From: Bacillus cereus group sp. RP43
GTDB lineage: Bacteria; Bacillota; Bacilli; Bacillales; Bacillaceae_G
Length of the DNA: 64,000 nt
Assembly: GCF_040459645.1 (NCBI RefSeq)
Contig: NZ_JARVHQ010000001.1
Span: 3,038,001 to 3,102,000 of the forward strand
Direction of reading: 5' to 3'
The notes beneath the pieces were generated by a model. It worked only from the letters and a program-made list of their open reading frames with translations. It was not told where the DNA came from and did not search any database. The translations under genes were made by a program, and so were the position numbers. Shown here piece by piece: positions 8,352 through 17,914 of this stretch. Within the stretch, counting starts at the first letter, position 1. Every line of letters begins with the position of its first letter.

Positions 8352-8840
8352 TTATTGTTGCTTCTCATATACATGGTAATAGTACGTATACGGATTTTTT
8401 TCGTCCGTTAAACCTTTTTCTACAAAAATCTCTTTCCAATTTGTCATATCTATTTTTGGGAAGAATGTATCACCTTCAAATGCATAGTGGATTTTTGTTA
8501 TATATAACTTGTCTACATAAGGTAAAAAGAGATCATAAATTTGTGCTCCGCCGAAAATAAAGATTTCTTCTTCATTTTTGCATAGTTCAAACACTTCTTC
8601 TACAGAATTTGCCACTTCACAGCCTTCAACATGATACCCTTCATTACGAGTTACAATAATATTACGTCTTCCAGGCAGTGGTCTACCAATCGCTTCGTAG
8701 TTCTTTCTTCCCATAATAAGTGGGTGACCCATCGTTGTTTTCTTTACATACTGTAATTCACTTGGTAAACGCCAAGGTAAATTATTATCTTTACCAATTA
8801 CTCTATTCTCGTCCATTGCGACCATAAATGAAACAATCAT
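8352..8840 (-). CDS. dfrA: Dihydrofolate reductase
   Basis: 162 aa. It begins MIVSFMVAMDENRVIGKDN, followed by the NADPH/substrate loop LPWRLPSELQYVKKTTMGHPLIMGRKN and the GRRNIIVTR and IFGGAQIYDLFL motifs. It makes tetrahydrofolate from dihydrofolate with NADPH and is the trimethoprim target. I start at the ATG at 8840, with GAGGAGATGAAAAG upstream; the frame is open 23 codons further into thyA but without a family match. It follows thyA by 19 bases in an operon, coupling dTMP synthesis to folate recycling. Confidence 0.96.
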   Translation of the reverse strand: MIVSFMVAMDENRVIGKDNNLPWRLPSELQYVKKTTMGHPLIMGRKNYEAIGRPLPGRRNIIVTRNEGYHVEGCEVANSVEEVFELCKNEEEIFIFGGAQIYDLFLPYVDKLYITKIHYAFEGDTFFPKIDMTNWKEIFVEKGLTDEKNPYTYYYHVYEKQQ

Positions 8841-8859
8841 CTTTTCATCTCCTCTACAA

Positions 8860-9816
8860 TTACACTGCAACCGGTGCTTTAATCGCTGGGTGTGGATCAT
8901 ATCCTTCAATCGTTAAATCTTCCATCTCAAAATCAAACACAGATTTCACATCTAGATTTAATGTAAGTTTCGGGAACGGACGTGGTTCACGTGCCAATTG
9001 TTTTTCTACTTGTTCAAAATGATTCGTATAAATATGTGCATCTCCAATTGTATGAACAAACTCTCCTACTTCAAGACCACATTCATGTGCTATTAAATGT
9101 GTTAGAAGTGAATAGCTTGCAATGTTAAATGGAATTCCAAGGAATATATCTCCACTTCTTTGATATAGCTGACAAGAAAGTTTGCCATCCGCTACATAAA
9201 ATTGGAATAACGTATGACAAGGCGGTAATGCCATACTTGGTACATCTTCAGGATTCCAAGCAGAAACAATTAGGCGACGTGAGTCTGGCGTTTTTTTAAT
9301 CATTTCAATTACATCTTTTAATTGATCAAGTGTCTCACCAGCTGTCGTTTTCCAAGCACGCCATTGCTTGCCATATACGTCTCCTAAGTAGCCATATTTA
9401 TTCGAAAAATCATCATCTTCTAAAACATTCTTTTTAAATAGGTCCATTTGCTCATCATATTGCACTTTAAATTCCTCATCTTGTTGTGAGCGAAGACCAA
9501 AATCTGTCATATCAGGCCCAGTATACTCGTCACTTTCTACCCAGCTCTTAAATGCCCATTCATTCCAAATATTATTATTATGCTGCAATAAATAGCGGAT
9601 ATTTGTATCGCCTTTCATAAACCAAAGTAGTTCACTTGCTACAAGGCGGAATGGGACTCTCTTTGTCGTTAATAAAGGAAATCCTTTACTAAGATCAAAA
9701 CGCATTTGATATCCAAATACAGATACAGTACCAGTTCCCGTACGATCTTCTTTCTTCGTACCGTGCTCCATTACATGACGGCATAAATTTAAGTATTCAT
9801 ATTCAGCATGTTTCAT
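8860..9816 (-). CDS. thyA: Thymidylate synthase
   Basis: 318 aa. It contains [19 protein letters not shown] near the N-terminus, the catalytic Cys in [13 protein letters not shown], the folate/dUMP-binding [17 protein letters not shown] and HIYTNHFEQ. It also has the roughly 50-residue insertion after the N-terminal third seen in the L. casei-type enzyme, which explains the length (E. coli ThyA is 264 aa). It converts dUMP to dTMP using methylene-tetrahydrofolate, and dfrA directly downstream regenerates the folate. The gene is the first of the two-gene operon. Confidence 0.96.
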   Translation of the reverse strand: MKHAEYEYLNLCRHVMEHGTKKEDRTGTGTVSVFGYQMRFDLSKGFPLLTTKRVPFRLVASELLWFMKGDTNIRYLLQHNNNIWNEWAFKSWVESDEYTGPDMTDFGLRSQQDEEFKVQYDEQMDLFKKNVLEDDDFSNKYGYLGDVYGKQWRAWKTTAGETLDQLKDVIEMIKKTPDSRRLIVSAWNPEDVPSMALPPCHTLFQFYVADGKLSCQLYQRSGDIFLGIPFNIASYSLLTHLIAHECGLEVGEFVHTIGDAHIYTNHFEQVEKQLAREPRPFPKLTLNLDVKSVFDFEMEDLTIEGYDPHPAIKAPVAV

Positions 9817-10014
9817 ATGTAGTAAAACCTTCTTTCAATCTTATATGAAATTTATCATACCATGAAAAACAGTAAATTTAATAATCTTGATTAACAAAAT
9901 TTATTTCAGTAATTCTTACAAAATTATTAACTTTCTATAATTAAAAAGGTTTTCATTTTCTATTACCGAAAGTATAGTGCGGTAGAACAAAATTTATATT
10001 TGGAGGTTAGAAGT

Positions 10015-11472
10015 ATGTCTAAAATTGAAACTCCTGTTATGACTTCTTTACAAACAACGGTTGAAAAAATGATGAAGGATTTAAACGTTCCGGGAGCTGC
10101 TGTGGCTGTTATAAAAGACGGTGAAGTTATTATTTCAGAAGGATTTGGCTATAGAAATATAGAGACAAAAGACGCTGTTACACCGAGTACTCGATTCGCA
10201 ATCGGTTCCTCAACGAAAGCTTTTGGCACACTTTCATTAAGCTTATTAGCACAGCAAAAAAAGTTTAATTGGGATACTCCTGTCCAGTCTTATATACCTA
10301 ACTTTTCTTTATCTGAACTACTTGCTAGCTCACAAGTTACAGGGCGAGATTTAGCTTCTCATCGAACTGGTGTAAGCCGTCATGAGGCTCTTTGGTATAG
10401 CTCTTCCTTATCCCGAAAAGATCTCGTTGAAAAAATAAAACATTTACCACTTGATGCACCGTTCCGGACTTCATTTCTATATAACAACTTAATGTATGCA
10501 ACAATTAGCTACATTGTTGAAAACATTACAAATCAAAAATGGGAGCAATACGCTACAGAATATATTTTAGAACCTTTAAATATGAGACATACAAACTTCT
10601 CTGTTACAGATTCACAAACTACAAATGATTATGCTTTACCTTACATTGAAAATGAAGGTGAAATAAAAGAAGTTCCATTCCGTAACATCGATACAGTCGG
10701 CGCTGCTGGATGTATTAATTCTACAATTGAAGATATGGCAAATTGGGTACTTCTTCACTTAAACGAAGGAAAGTTTGGAGATCATGAATTAATCTCCTCT
10801 GAATTATTACAACAACTGTATACACCACATAATTCCATTCCAGATCAACCAGTTTTATCACTTCCTGAATCTCCATTAAATAGTTACGGCCTTGGTTGGT
10901 TTATTAGCGCTTATCGTGGTAATAAAATGGTTCATCATGGCGGTAATATCGATGGATTTTCAGCGTTTGTTTCATTTATGCCAAATGAAAATATAGGCCT
11001 TGTTATATTAACGAATGCTGGAGGTACATTACTTCCTATTTATTTAGCAAACCAAATTTTCGACGAGCTACTCGGATTAGAATCCATCGACTGGCATAAA
11101 CGTGCTGTAGAAGATACTGAAAAAATGAAGGAAATGATGAAAGAAGCAACTGAATCCATTCCTGAACAAATTAAAGAGACTACACCTTCTCACAATTTAG
11201 AGGATTATACTGGTAATTTTGAACACCCTGCATATGGAACATTACAAGTATATAAACGAGATGATTCATTATATGTACAATTTATGGAGATGGATATTCA
11301 ATTGCACCATCATCATTACGACATCTTCTCTGCAAAAGTTGATTTATTCCAAATGAAAATGAGTTTATTATTCGCTTATGAAATGAATGTGAGTGGTGAA
11401 TTCCCATCCCTTCAGTTACATGTGCCCGCTATGTTAAGTACTCAGCCACTTGCATTTAAGAAAATTAAATAA
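10015..11472 (+). CDS. Serine hydrolase, beta-lactamase/PBP4*-like
   Basis: 485 aa. It is a class C beta-lactamase-fold domain with the nucleophile motif SSTK (in AIGSSTKAFG), a YNN motif (LYNNLMYATIS) and HHGGNIDG as the third motif. A C-terminal beta-rich DUF3471-like extension (about 385-485) follows. Such proteins act as D-amino-acid esterases or peptidases rather than resistance enzymes. There is no obvious signal peptide, so it may be cytoplasmic. The start ATG at 10015 follows GGAGGT; the frame extends 5 codons further. A terminator follows at 11479-11512. Confidence 0.85.
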   Translation: MSKIETPVMTSLQTTVEKMMKDLNVPGAAVAVIKDGEVIISEGFGYRNIETKDAVTPSTRFAIGSSTKAFGTLSLSLLAQQKKFNWDTPVQSYIPNFSLSELLASSQVTGRDLASHRTGVSRHEALWYSSSLSRKDLVEKIKHLPLDAPFRTSFLYNNLMYATISYIVENITNQKWEQYATEYILEPLNMRHTNFSVTDSQTTNDYALPYIENEGEIKEVPFRNIDTVGAAGCINSTIEDMANWVLLHLNEGKFGDHELISSELLQQLYTPHNSIPDQPVLSLPESPLNSYGLGWFISAYRGNKMVHHGGNIDGFSAFVSFMPNENIGLVILTNAGGTLLPIYLANQIFDELLGLESIDWHKRAVEDTEKMKEMMKEATESIPEQIKETTPSHNLEDYTGNFEHPAYGTLQVYKRDDSLYVQFMEMDIQLHHHHYDIFSAKVDLFQMKMSLLFAYEMNVSGEFPSLQLHVPAMLSTQPLAFKKIK

Positions 11473-11478
11473 ATTTTT

Positions 11479-11512
11479 AATAGAGGGATGATAACACTTC
11501 CCTCTATTTTTC
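11479..11512 (+). terminator. Terminator of the serine hydrolase gene
   Basis: AATAGAGGGA pairs with TCCCTCTATT around a short loop and is followed by T residues. Confidence 0.8.
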
Positions 11513-11599
11513 ATTACAATCTCCATCCAAGTAAAGGATAATACGTAAAAGATACAAAATTCTATTATTTAACTAATTAAATTATCAGGAGGAAAAGCC

Positions 11600-12883
11600 G
11601 TGTACGCAGAAATTTTTAAAGAAGTTGTTTCGATTACTCATCACGATTATTCAGGCTGTATAGATAAAGAAGGATGGGACGATCCTACTACTTATTTACA
11701 GACAATTGAGAAACTAGAGAAGCAAGGAGAATTAACACCAGTACAATTTACAGAAATTGTACGTGATTACTTACTAGACTTTAAAGATAATCATATGTTT
11801 TTCAAAATGTGCTCTAACAATCAACCTCTTAACACTGTTGGCTTCCAAGTGAAAAGATACGAAGACCGCCTATATATTACATCCACTTCACAAGAAATAA
11901 GAGTGAAAAAAGGACAGTCTATTCTAGCATTAGATAATATGAAAGTTCCTGAGCTATTAATAAAATATAAGAAGTATCTAAATGAAGCTACATATGAACG
12001 TGAAAAATGGGATTATGTTTTATTAAAATCATCAAATTGTACCCTTATAGATGAAGATGGAGTAACCGAAACTATTACATTACAAAAGTATAAACAAAGC
12101 GAATACACGCCTATTTATTCATTTAAACAGTATGATAAAGATACACTCTTAATTACTTTGACGGATTTCGCAAATACTGAAGCTATTAATAAATTATTAG
12201 ACTCACACAAAAATGAGCTTAATTCTTTTCCCAACTTAATTATAGATTTGCGATTGAATCGTGGCGGAAGTGATGATGCATTTTTCAACCTACTTCCTTA
12301 CTTATTTGAAGACAAAGAGATTTCTCTTTTCGATTCTTCAGATACAATGCAATTAAACCATACAGAACGAAACTTTCATTTACGTATGAAAGACATCGAA
12401 ATGGAAGATTATGATTCTTTAGACGAACTTTCCAAATTATTCACTGATATGTTTATTCAAGATTTAAAAAGGAATTATAAAAAAGGATTCATTACATTTG
12501 ATACTTCTGGGTTACCAAAAGAACTACAATCATTAAAAATACACGGCCGAAAATCACCTAATAGAGTAGTCATATTAACAGATGTTACATGCGGAAGTTC
12601 TGGTGATTCTTTTGTAGAAGTTGCAAAAAAATCATTGAAAGTAAAAGTAATAGGTCGTCCTACTGCTGGTTTAAATGATTATTCAAATTTAGCAGTAATG
12701 GAATGGGCTGATACATTCGCTCTTTACTACCCTACTTCACGACTTTCTATTATAGATAAAGGCGAAGGAATGTCCGGAATTGGTATACAACCGCATATAC
12801 ATATCCCGTGGACTCCGGAACATATACAAGAAGATGTTGATTTAAAGTTAGCATTACAACTGCTTCAAAACGAAGAATGGTAA
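11600..12883 (+). CDS. S41 family peptidase (tail-specific protease-like)
   Basis: 427 aa. A degenerate PDZ-like part lies in the middle (about 70-120), followed by the S41 core: LIIDLRLNRGGSDD, then the nucleophile region TDVTCGSSGDSFVEVAKKSLKVKVIGRPTAG. There is no signal peptide, so this is a cytoplasmic member, unlike CtpA/B. The start is GTG at 11600 with GGAGGAAAAGCC upstream. It follows the serine hydrolase gene after a terminator and is probably transcribed alone. The substrate is unknown. Confidence 0.82.
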   Translation: MYAEIFKEVVSITHHDYSGCIDKEGWDDPTTYLQTIEKLEKQGELTPVQFTEIVRDYLLDFKDNHMFFKMCSNNQPLNTVGFQVKRYEDRLYITSTSQEIRVKKGQSILALDNMKVPELLIKYKKYLNEATYEREKWDYVLLKSSNCTLIDEDGVTETITLQKYKQSEYTPIYSFKQYDKDTLLITLTDFANTEAINKLLDSHKNELNSFPNLIIDLRLNRGGSDDAFFNLLPYLFEDKEISLFDSSDTMQLNHTERNFHLRMKDIEMEDYDSLDELSKLFTDMFIQDLKRNYKKGFITFDTSGLPKELQSLKIHGRKSPNRVVILTDVTCGSSGDSFVEVAKKSLKVKVIGRPTAGLNDYSNLAVMEWADTFALYYPTSRLSIIDKGEGMSGIGIQPHIHIPWTPEHIQEDVDLKLALQLLQNEEW

Positions 12884-12888
12884 AAAAT

Positions 12889-12918
12889 AAAGGTAGATGT
12901 GAATCACACCTACCTTTT
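12889..12918. terminator. Bidirectional terminator
   Basis: AAAGGTAGATGTG pairs with CACACCTACCTTT around AAT. It lies between the convergent S41 peptidase and APH-like genes. Confidence 0.85.
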
Positions 12919-13851
12919 CTATTTCATATCAATCTTTTCTGGTTGAAACCAAATCGGCTTCGATAATTCAAAGTTTTTATGATCCTCTAAAACAATAGTA
13001 AGGCGTTCTAACGTATCATCTAACATATGCGGTGCTGCTCGTAATGACCAAACAACTGAAGAGAAAACCGTCATCCCAACGTATACCGCATATAATCTCC
13101 AAAACTCATCCGGTATTTTCCCGTTATAATATCCCGTAATTTGTCCTATGGAATACGGAATACTAATGTCCCTTGCAAATAGTGCAATTTTTACGAAATC
13201 ATGAAGTGGATCGCCCCAATCATAACCATTAAAATCAATAACACCTACATATTTCCCATCCCGCACAATTATATTTTCTAAATGAAAATCATCGTGTTGA
13301 AATCGATTTGGACGATCCTTTACATACATTTCATTTTCATCTATAAACTTAATAATTTTATCATCATTTTTAATTTTAATTCCGCATGTTTTATACGCTT
13401 CTAAATATTTGCTATGTTTTTTCATTACTCTTTCATACCATGGAAGTATACCCTTAGGAGCTTCATATGTATGCATTTTTGCTAAATCTTTTCCTGCCTC
13501 TATACCTATATCATATTGTTCTTTTGGCGTATATGTCGGCAACAACTTCTTCGCATCTTCTCCTTCTATATACGAAAAAACACCGTAGCATAAACCTTCT
13601 TCTTCCAACAAACCCATTTCAATTGGCTTTTGTGCTTGCACACTACGTTTTTGCATTTCATTTAAAATTTGAAACTCTATTTTCTTTCTTTCAAACTCTT
13701 TTATATCGCCTGTCCGTAACAAATACTTTTCATCTTCAATAGTCGTAATAATATATTTTTTATCAGGAGAGAAACCTTTAGAGATTTCTTCAATATTTGC
13801 TGCATCTTTTACTATTTGTATATTGTTTTGCCGTGCTGTAATTGTCTTCAT
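12919..13851 (-). CDS. APH-family phosphotransferase (aminoglycoside/choline kinase fold)
   Basis: 310 aa. It has the kinase-like catalytic loop FQHDDFHLENIIV (Brenner-type HxDxxxxN) and the metal-binding IDFNGYDWGDPLHDF. The N-terminal lobe holds EDEKYLLRTGD. This family phosphorylates small molecules such as aminoglycosides, choline or sugars; nothing here proves antibiotic resistance, and chromosomal copies in this group are usually of unknown function. The ATG at 13851 follows AAGGGGAATAAAC. It ends a three-gene minus-strand run HAD - VOC - APH with gaps of 1 and 11-13 bases. Confidence 0.8.
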   Translation of the reverse strand: MKTITARQNNIQIVKDAANIEEISKGFSPDKKYIITTIEDEKYLLRTGDIKEFERKKIEFQILNEMQKRSVQAQKPIEMGLLEEEGLCYGVFSYIEGEDAKKLLPTYTPKEQYDIGIEAGKDLAKMHTYEAPKGILPWYERVMKKHSKYLEAYKTCGIKIKNDDKIIKFIDENEMYVKDRPNRFQHDDFHLENIIVRDGKYVGVIDFNGYDWGDPLHDFVKIALFARDISIPYSIGQITGYYNGKIPDEFWRLYAVYVGMTVFSSVVWSLRAAPHMLDDTLERLTIVLEDHKNFELSKPIWFQPEKIDMK

Positions 13852-13862
13852 GTTTATTCCCC

Positions 13863-14249
13863 TTACATTTCTACATTTGGTGTATACGCTACTTCTATAA
13901 TAAATCCATTCGGATCATAAAAATCAATAGTATAGTATCCGTCCGAATAATGACTCATTTCTATCGGACCACGTATTACCTTCACTTTTGTACTAGCAAG
14001 AAAATCTGCTACTTCATCAACTACTTCTCTACGAATAGCTTGGTAACAAATATGTCTAGGCCCTAAAGTCCTTACAATTTCCCCGTCCACCTCTTTAAAA
14101 TATATTTCACTTTCTCCCGTACTATATGCTACTTCATTTAACTTTCTCCATCCAATTATCAAAAACAATTTATCATAAAAAGAAATAGACTCCTCTAAAT
14201 TCGCGACCCAAAATTCAATATGATGAATACCTGCTCGAAGTGTATTCAT
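13863..14249 (-). CDS. VOC family protein (glyoxalase/dioxygenase fold)
   Basis: 128 aa. It starts MNTLRAGIHHIEFWVANLEES with a metal-binding His, followed by a second half ending in DFYDPNGFIIEVAY, whose Glu is the usual second-module ligand. VOC proteins form paired beta-alpha-beta-beta-beta modules. Activities range from glyoxalase to fosfomycin or bleomycin resistance and cannot be assigned here. The ATG at 14249 is one base from the stop of the HAD gene, suggesting translational coupling; the SD is weak. The frame is open 23 codons upstream. Confidence 0.75.
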   Translation of the reverse strand: MNTLRAGIHHIEFWVANLEESISFYDKLFLIIGWRKLNEVAYSTGESEIYFKEVDGEIVRTLGPRHICYQAIRREVVDEVADFLASTKVKVIRGPIEMSHYSDGYYTIDFYDPNGFIIEVAYTPNVEM

Positions 14250-14250
14250 A

Positions 14251-14886
14251 TTAAGAATGTGCCCCCTGTACGACTTGTACAATTTCCATAGGCGTATGAA
14301 CCATATAATCTGGTGCATCTTTTTCTACTGTTTCAATGACATCATATCCCCAAGATACCCAAATTACGTTCACACCAGCCTTTTTACACGCTGCTACGTC
14401 TCGCTGTTCATCACCGACATATAACATATCTTGCTCTGTTATTTTTTTTGATTTTAAAAATCTTTTTATCATTTTGTCTTTACCAAATAAATTTTTAGAA
14501 CAATACACTTCTTGAATATTTTCGATACCATTATTGTGTAAAAACGCCCGAATATGCTCTTCTGAGTTCGATGATATGACGGCAATCCCGTAGCCTTTTT
14601 TATGTAATTCATCTAATACATCCTTCATCCCATGGAACAAAACGAGATCTTTTATAGCTGGTTGATATAATTTATAAAACTCTAGCGCCAATATCGGTAG
14701 TTTATACAGTGGTACATCGAGTTGTTTACATCTCTCTGGCATCGTTAATTTACGTAAATGCTCAATTTCTTCTTCCCTTACTGTTTTATAACCATGCTTT
14801 TCAGCTATTTGATTATAGATCGGTACAAATATATTTTGTGAATCTACTAATGTTCCATCAAAGTCAAAAACAATATATTTTTCCAT
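14251..14886 (-). CDS. HAD superfamily hydrolase
   Basis: 211 aa. Motif I is VFDFDGTLVDS, motif II VISSN, motif III a Lys in the KMIKRFLKSKK segment, and motif IV YVGDEQRDVAACKKAG. The mobile cap lies between motifs I and II, as in phosphoglycolate phosphatase/beta-PGM subfamilies. It dephosphorylates a small cytoplasmic metabolite that I cannot name. I start at ATG 14886 because GGGAG lies 8 bases upstream. It is probably the first gene of the HAD-VOC-APH transcript. Confidence 0.83.
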   Translation of the reverse strand: MEKYIVFDFDGTLVDSQNIFVPIYNQIAEKHGYKTVREEEIEHLRKLTMPERCKQLDVPLYKLPILALEFYKLYQPAIKDLVLFHGMKDVLDELHKKGYGIAVISSNSEEHIRAFLHNNGIENIQEVYCSKNLFGKDKMIKRFLKSKKITEQDMLYVGDEQRDVAACKKAGVNVIWVSWGYDVIETVEKDAPDYMVHTPMEIVQVVQGAHS

Positions 14887-14962
14887 TCTCATACTCCCTT
14901 TTCTTCTTTTTCTTAAACATATGTTATTCAACAACATAGTTGTCTTACCCTTTTGTCAACAT

Positions 14963-14994
14963 AAAAAAGAACAAGATTTTCTCTTGTTCTTTTT
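14963..14994 (-). terminator. Terminator of the ypjP-like gene
   Basis: AAAAAGAACAAGA pairs with TCTTGTTCTTTTT around a short loop at the stop of the YpjP-like gene. Confidence 0.85.
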
Positions 14995-15580
14995 AAGAAA
15001 GCCATTTTGGCGGTACATTCGTATTCCAATAAATATTTCCTAATTCATGATGTCCTGAGTATCCATCATCAAAACGATGATAGTGGAAATTGAAATAATA
15101 ACCATCTTGCGGTGGATGATCTCTTCTTACATGAAATCGTAGCAAGTCATTTCCAGATTTCGTATCGTAAACGTGAAAAATCTTTTCATTATTTCCACCA
15201 GCTGGTTTCTGAGAAATCGATAATGATTGTAACGACTCCTCTGGAACATCATTGGCAAGCTCAGCAATTGCCTCTTCAATTTTCGGTAATATTACATCTT
15301 TAAACTCATCTTCAATTACTGGACCAATTTTAGTTCCAAACTTTTGCATCGACTGCTTCTCTGCTTCTTGCATTGCATAAGTAATAAAAGTATCGGTGGT
15401 TAACCTGTCATTCACTTCTTCATATGTATAGGACGTACTCTCCAAATTTTGTTGCCCAGCTGTGCTCGTAGGCTTGTCCGCAGCTTTGGCATTATCAAGC
15501 AATATGGAAGGAGGCGTCACTAAACCAAATGTAAATACGGTAATTAATGCGACTAAGGTTTTTCTAAACCAATTTGGCAT
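14993..15580 (-). CDS. ypjP: YpjP family exported protein
   Basis: 195 aa. A cleavable signal peptide occupies about residues 1-32 (RKTLVALITVFTFGLVTPP with an AKA site). The mature part contains YTYEEVNDRLTTDTFITYAMQEA and a C-terminal aromatic/His-rich segment (YNFHYHRFDDGYSGHHELGNIYWN). The sequence matches my memory of B. subtilis YpjP, a conserved envelope protein of unknown function encoded near dfrA-thyB there as well. It has a strong SD (AAAGGGGAGGG) and is monocistronic with its own terminator. Confidence 0.75.
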   Translation of the reverse strand: MPNWFRKTLVALITVFTFGLVTPPSILLDNAKAADKPTSTAGQQNLESTSYTYEEVNDRLTTDTFITYAMQEAEKQSMQKFGTKIGPVIEDEFKDVILPKIEEAIAELANDVPEESLQSLSISQKPAGGNNEKIFHVYDTKSGNDLLRFHVRRDHPPQDGYYFNFHYHRFDDGYSGHHELGNIYWNTNVPPKWLS

Positions 15581-15758
15581 TTATGTTCCCTCCCCTTTCA
15601 CTCATTATATTTTATATAACGGTTGTTTCTTCTATTATACAAAATGATTGTAATTTTTGCACTTTACAATTTTGTTAACGTTCACATATTTTTCACTTGA
15701 ATATGAAATTGTAAGATTTCATACAATAATAATACAACAACAATGAGGAGGCAATCAG

Positions 15759-15836
15759 ATGACTTTAGATGTCATGTATTCCGCCGTAAGCATACTCGTT
15801 TTAATATATTTTATTTATCAATGTGTGACAGATTAG
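15759..15836 (+). CDS. Small membrane protein, 25 aa
   Basis: A 25-codon ORF with N-terminal MTLDVMYSAVSILVL and then IYFIYQCVTD. It is preceded by a perfect SD (GAGGAGG, 7 bases before ATG) and followed at once by a terminator. It is essentially one membrane helix with a short acidic end. The optimal SD and own terminator argue that it is translated. No family is recognised. The layout is the same as the 27-aa ORF at 923-1006. Confidence 0.55.
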   Translation: MTLDVMYSAVSILVLIYFIYQCVTD

Positions 15837-15863
15837 AAAAAGAGCCATTTTCCGGCTCTTTTT
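15837..15863. terminator. Bidirectional terminator
   Basis: AAAAAGAGCC pairs with GGCTCTTTTT. It lies between the small ORF and the convergent ABC permease gene. Confidence 0.85.
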
Positions 15864-17063
15864 CTATGGTAAAAATACAATCCAACCAATCCATACTATA
15901 AAAATAATCCCGGCAATTACAGCTGGTAATAAATAAAAATGAGAAAGTATAACTATTCCATACAAAAGTATTACTGGAAGTAATAAATAGCGATCTGCCT
16001 TCCATCTTAACAATAGTAATTTGCCTTCATCACAATATAAATGAAGAAACATTTTTTTCGTAAATTCATTCCAATAATCGCGTGCATAACGAGAAATTGC
16101 AACTAAAGCAAATACAAGAATAATAGCTGCAATCCACCTCGGACTCATCATAATACTTACCGTGCTTATACATACAATTTGAATATAAAATATTCGTGCA
16201 CTACTTGTACGGAAAAATTCTTTCAAAAAAGATTCAACGATACGCGAATCAGCTTTTTTCCCTAAAAGTCTTTTAGAATGTGGAAACATCCACGGTTTTT
16301 TACTCGAACTACTCGGTTTAGCCGCATGACCACCAACTTGCATAATCCCACTCGTCCAGCGCATACTTTCTTCTTTCTCTTTCTCAACTTCTTTAAAAAA
16401 GCAATTTTTATAATTTAGTTTTTCTTTTATCAATACGATAATTAGAAAAACTGCTAGACCGATACATAGTATAGAATAAAATGGATTTTTATAAATAAGA
16501 AACAGACTCAATCCAAAAAAGGATAGACTTATAGAAAATATTACATTTTTTATAATCCATAGTAGCCATCGTTTCCCCACACGTATATGAATAAATCTCG
16601 TCAACAACGACAACATAAATCGAAATACAGTAAAGAATGTCCAAAATAATACGATTTGTATCTTTGTCGCTCCGATACTTTTCATTAACACTGGTAACAT
16701 AACAACTACTACCATTACATTCGTTATCGCTATTCGAATAAATGTATATATCATGCCATACTGAATTAATTTTCGCATATGAGTTGGATACGAAATTAAA
16801 AATAAGCTATCTGCTTGTTCAAAAAACGAGCGTACACCTCTCGAATATGTTACAAGATAAAATGCGAGTAAACCTAATCCGAAATACACAGTCTCTTCCA
16901 TCGATAATGTTTCCGTCCATAGTGATCGATAATAGATTCCCATAAATATAAGTGCTGGAATAATTATATATAACGCAACTGTCCAATCTGTTACCGAACG
17001 TATGGACTTCCATTTCCGCTCAAGTTCATGGCGTAATCTTTTATAAAATTGTTTTTTAATCAT
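15864..17063 (-). CDS. ABC transporter permease, EcsB/YthQ type
   Basis: About 399 aa with roughly eight to ten hydrophobic segments, grouped in an N-terminal and a C-terminal half, and a basic N-terminus (KKQFYKRLRHELERKWK). A long cytosolic linker (about 210-290) includes SSSKKPWMFPHSKR. It matches the EcsB/YthQ exporter family from memory. The gene overlaps the ATPase gene by 8 bases (ATGATTAA), so the two are translationally coupled and form one ABC exporter. The exported substrate is unknown. A GTG at 17072 is an alternative start. Confidence 0.8.
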   Translation of the reverse strand: MIKKQFYKRLRHELERKWKSIRSVTDWTVALYIIIPALIFMGIYYRSLWTETLSMEETVYFGLGLLAFYLVTYSRGVRSFFEQADSLFLISYPTHMRKLIQYGMIYTFIRIAITNVMVVVVMLPVLMKSIGATKIQIVLFWTFFTVFRFMLSLLTRFIHIRVGKRWLLWIIKNVIFSISLSFFGLSLFLIYKNPFYSILCIGLAVFLIIVLIKEKLNYKNCFFKEVEKEKEESMRWTSGIMQVGGHAAKPSSSSKKPWMFPHSKRLLGKKADSRIVESFLKEFFRTSSARIFYIQIVCISTVSIMMSPRWIAAIILVFALVAISRYARDYWNEFTKKMFLHLYCDEGKLLLLRWKADRYLLLPVILLYGIVILSHFYLLPAVIAGIIFIVWIGWIVFLP

Positions 17064-17766
17064 GCTGTTCACGCCTTACGATTACATCAAAACAGTCTAA
17101 TAATGAACTCCCTGGCATTTCTGCTAACGTTTGAATAGACTCTAAATGTCCATCTGCAACTAATGTACCTTGTGAAATGAGCAAAAATCTTTCGCAAATT
17201 CTTTCAGCAGTATCCAATACGTGCGTACAAAGTAAAATTCCTGCCCCGCGCTCTTTTTCTTTATATAAATAACTTAAAAACTCTTTCGTAGCTACTGGAT
17301 CTAATCCGATAAAAGGTTCGTCAATTATATAAAAATCTGGCTTAGTTAAAAACGCCAATATAAGCATCGATTTTTGTTTCATCCCTTTTGAAAACTTTGA
17401 TAAATACTCATGCTTATGCTTATCCATTCGAAACATATGTAATAATTCTTCAGCTTCCCTTTCCCAGCTTCCTACTTCATTCTCACGAGCAGCCATTAAT
17501 AATTCAATATGTTCCCAGAGCGTCAAATACTCATAATATGTTGGATGTTCTGGCACATATGCATACGGATTTTTCTTTTCACCAAATGATATTTCACCAT
17601 TCATATTTACAAGTAAGCCTAGCATCGTTTTAATCGTCGTACTTTTCCCGGCACCATTTGCGCCAATAAGAGCAACTAATTCACCTTTTTCAATTGAAAA
17701 AGCAATATCATGAATTGTTTTTTCACCTATTTCATATCCAGCTGAGCGGATATTCACCTTCAACAT
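17056..17766 (-). CDS. ABC transporter ATP-binding protein, YthP type
   Basis: 236 aa. Walker A GANGAGKST, a Q-loop region (AYVPEHPTYYEYLTLWEH), signature LSKFSKGMKQK, Walker B FYIIDEPFIGLDP and the H-loop LLCTHVLD. The degenerate signature SKGMKQK is typical of ABC-2/EcsA-type exporters. It energises the permease encoded directly downstream. The ATG at 17766 with AAGGGGA is chosen over an in-frame codon 10 residues upstream. It is the first gene of a two-gene operon. Confidence 0.9.
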   Translation of the reverse strand: MLKVNIRSAGYEIGEKTIHDIAFSIEKGELVALIGANGAGKSTTIKTMLGLLVNMNGEISFGEKKNPYAYVPEHPTYYEYLTLWEHIELLMAARENEVGSWEREAEELLHMFRMDKHKHEYLSKFSKGMKQKSMLILAFLTKPDFYIIDEPFIGLDPVATKEFLSYLYKEKERGAGILLCTHVLDTAERICERFLLISQGTLVADGHLESIQTLAEMPGSSLLDCFDVIVRREQHD

Positions 17767-17914
17767 ACATTCCCCTTCTTTCCATTCCCAATACAATCAA
17801 GGAAAATAATAACACTATCTATATATCATTATAAAATATTTATTTTCATAGCAGGAAAAAACATTTTTTAACAGAATATTAAATGTTTGATTACATTTTA
17901 TTGGAGTGAATAAT

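Noticed and set aside
12919..13851. Aminoglycoside resistance gene
   Set aside because: Only the kinase-fold motifs are seen; the family has many non-resistance members, so I call it by fold.
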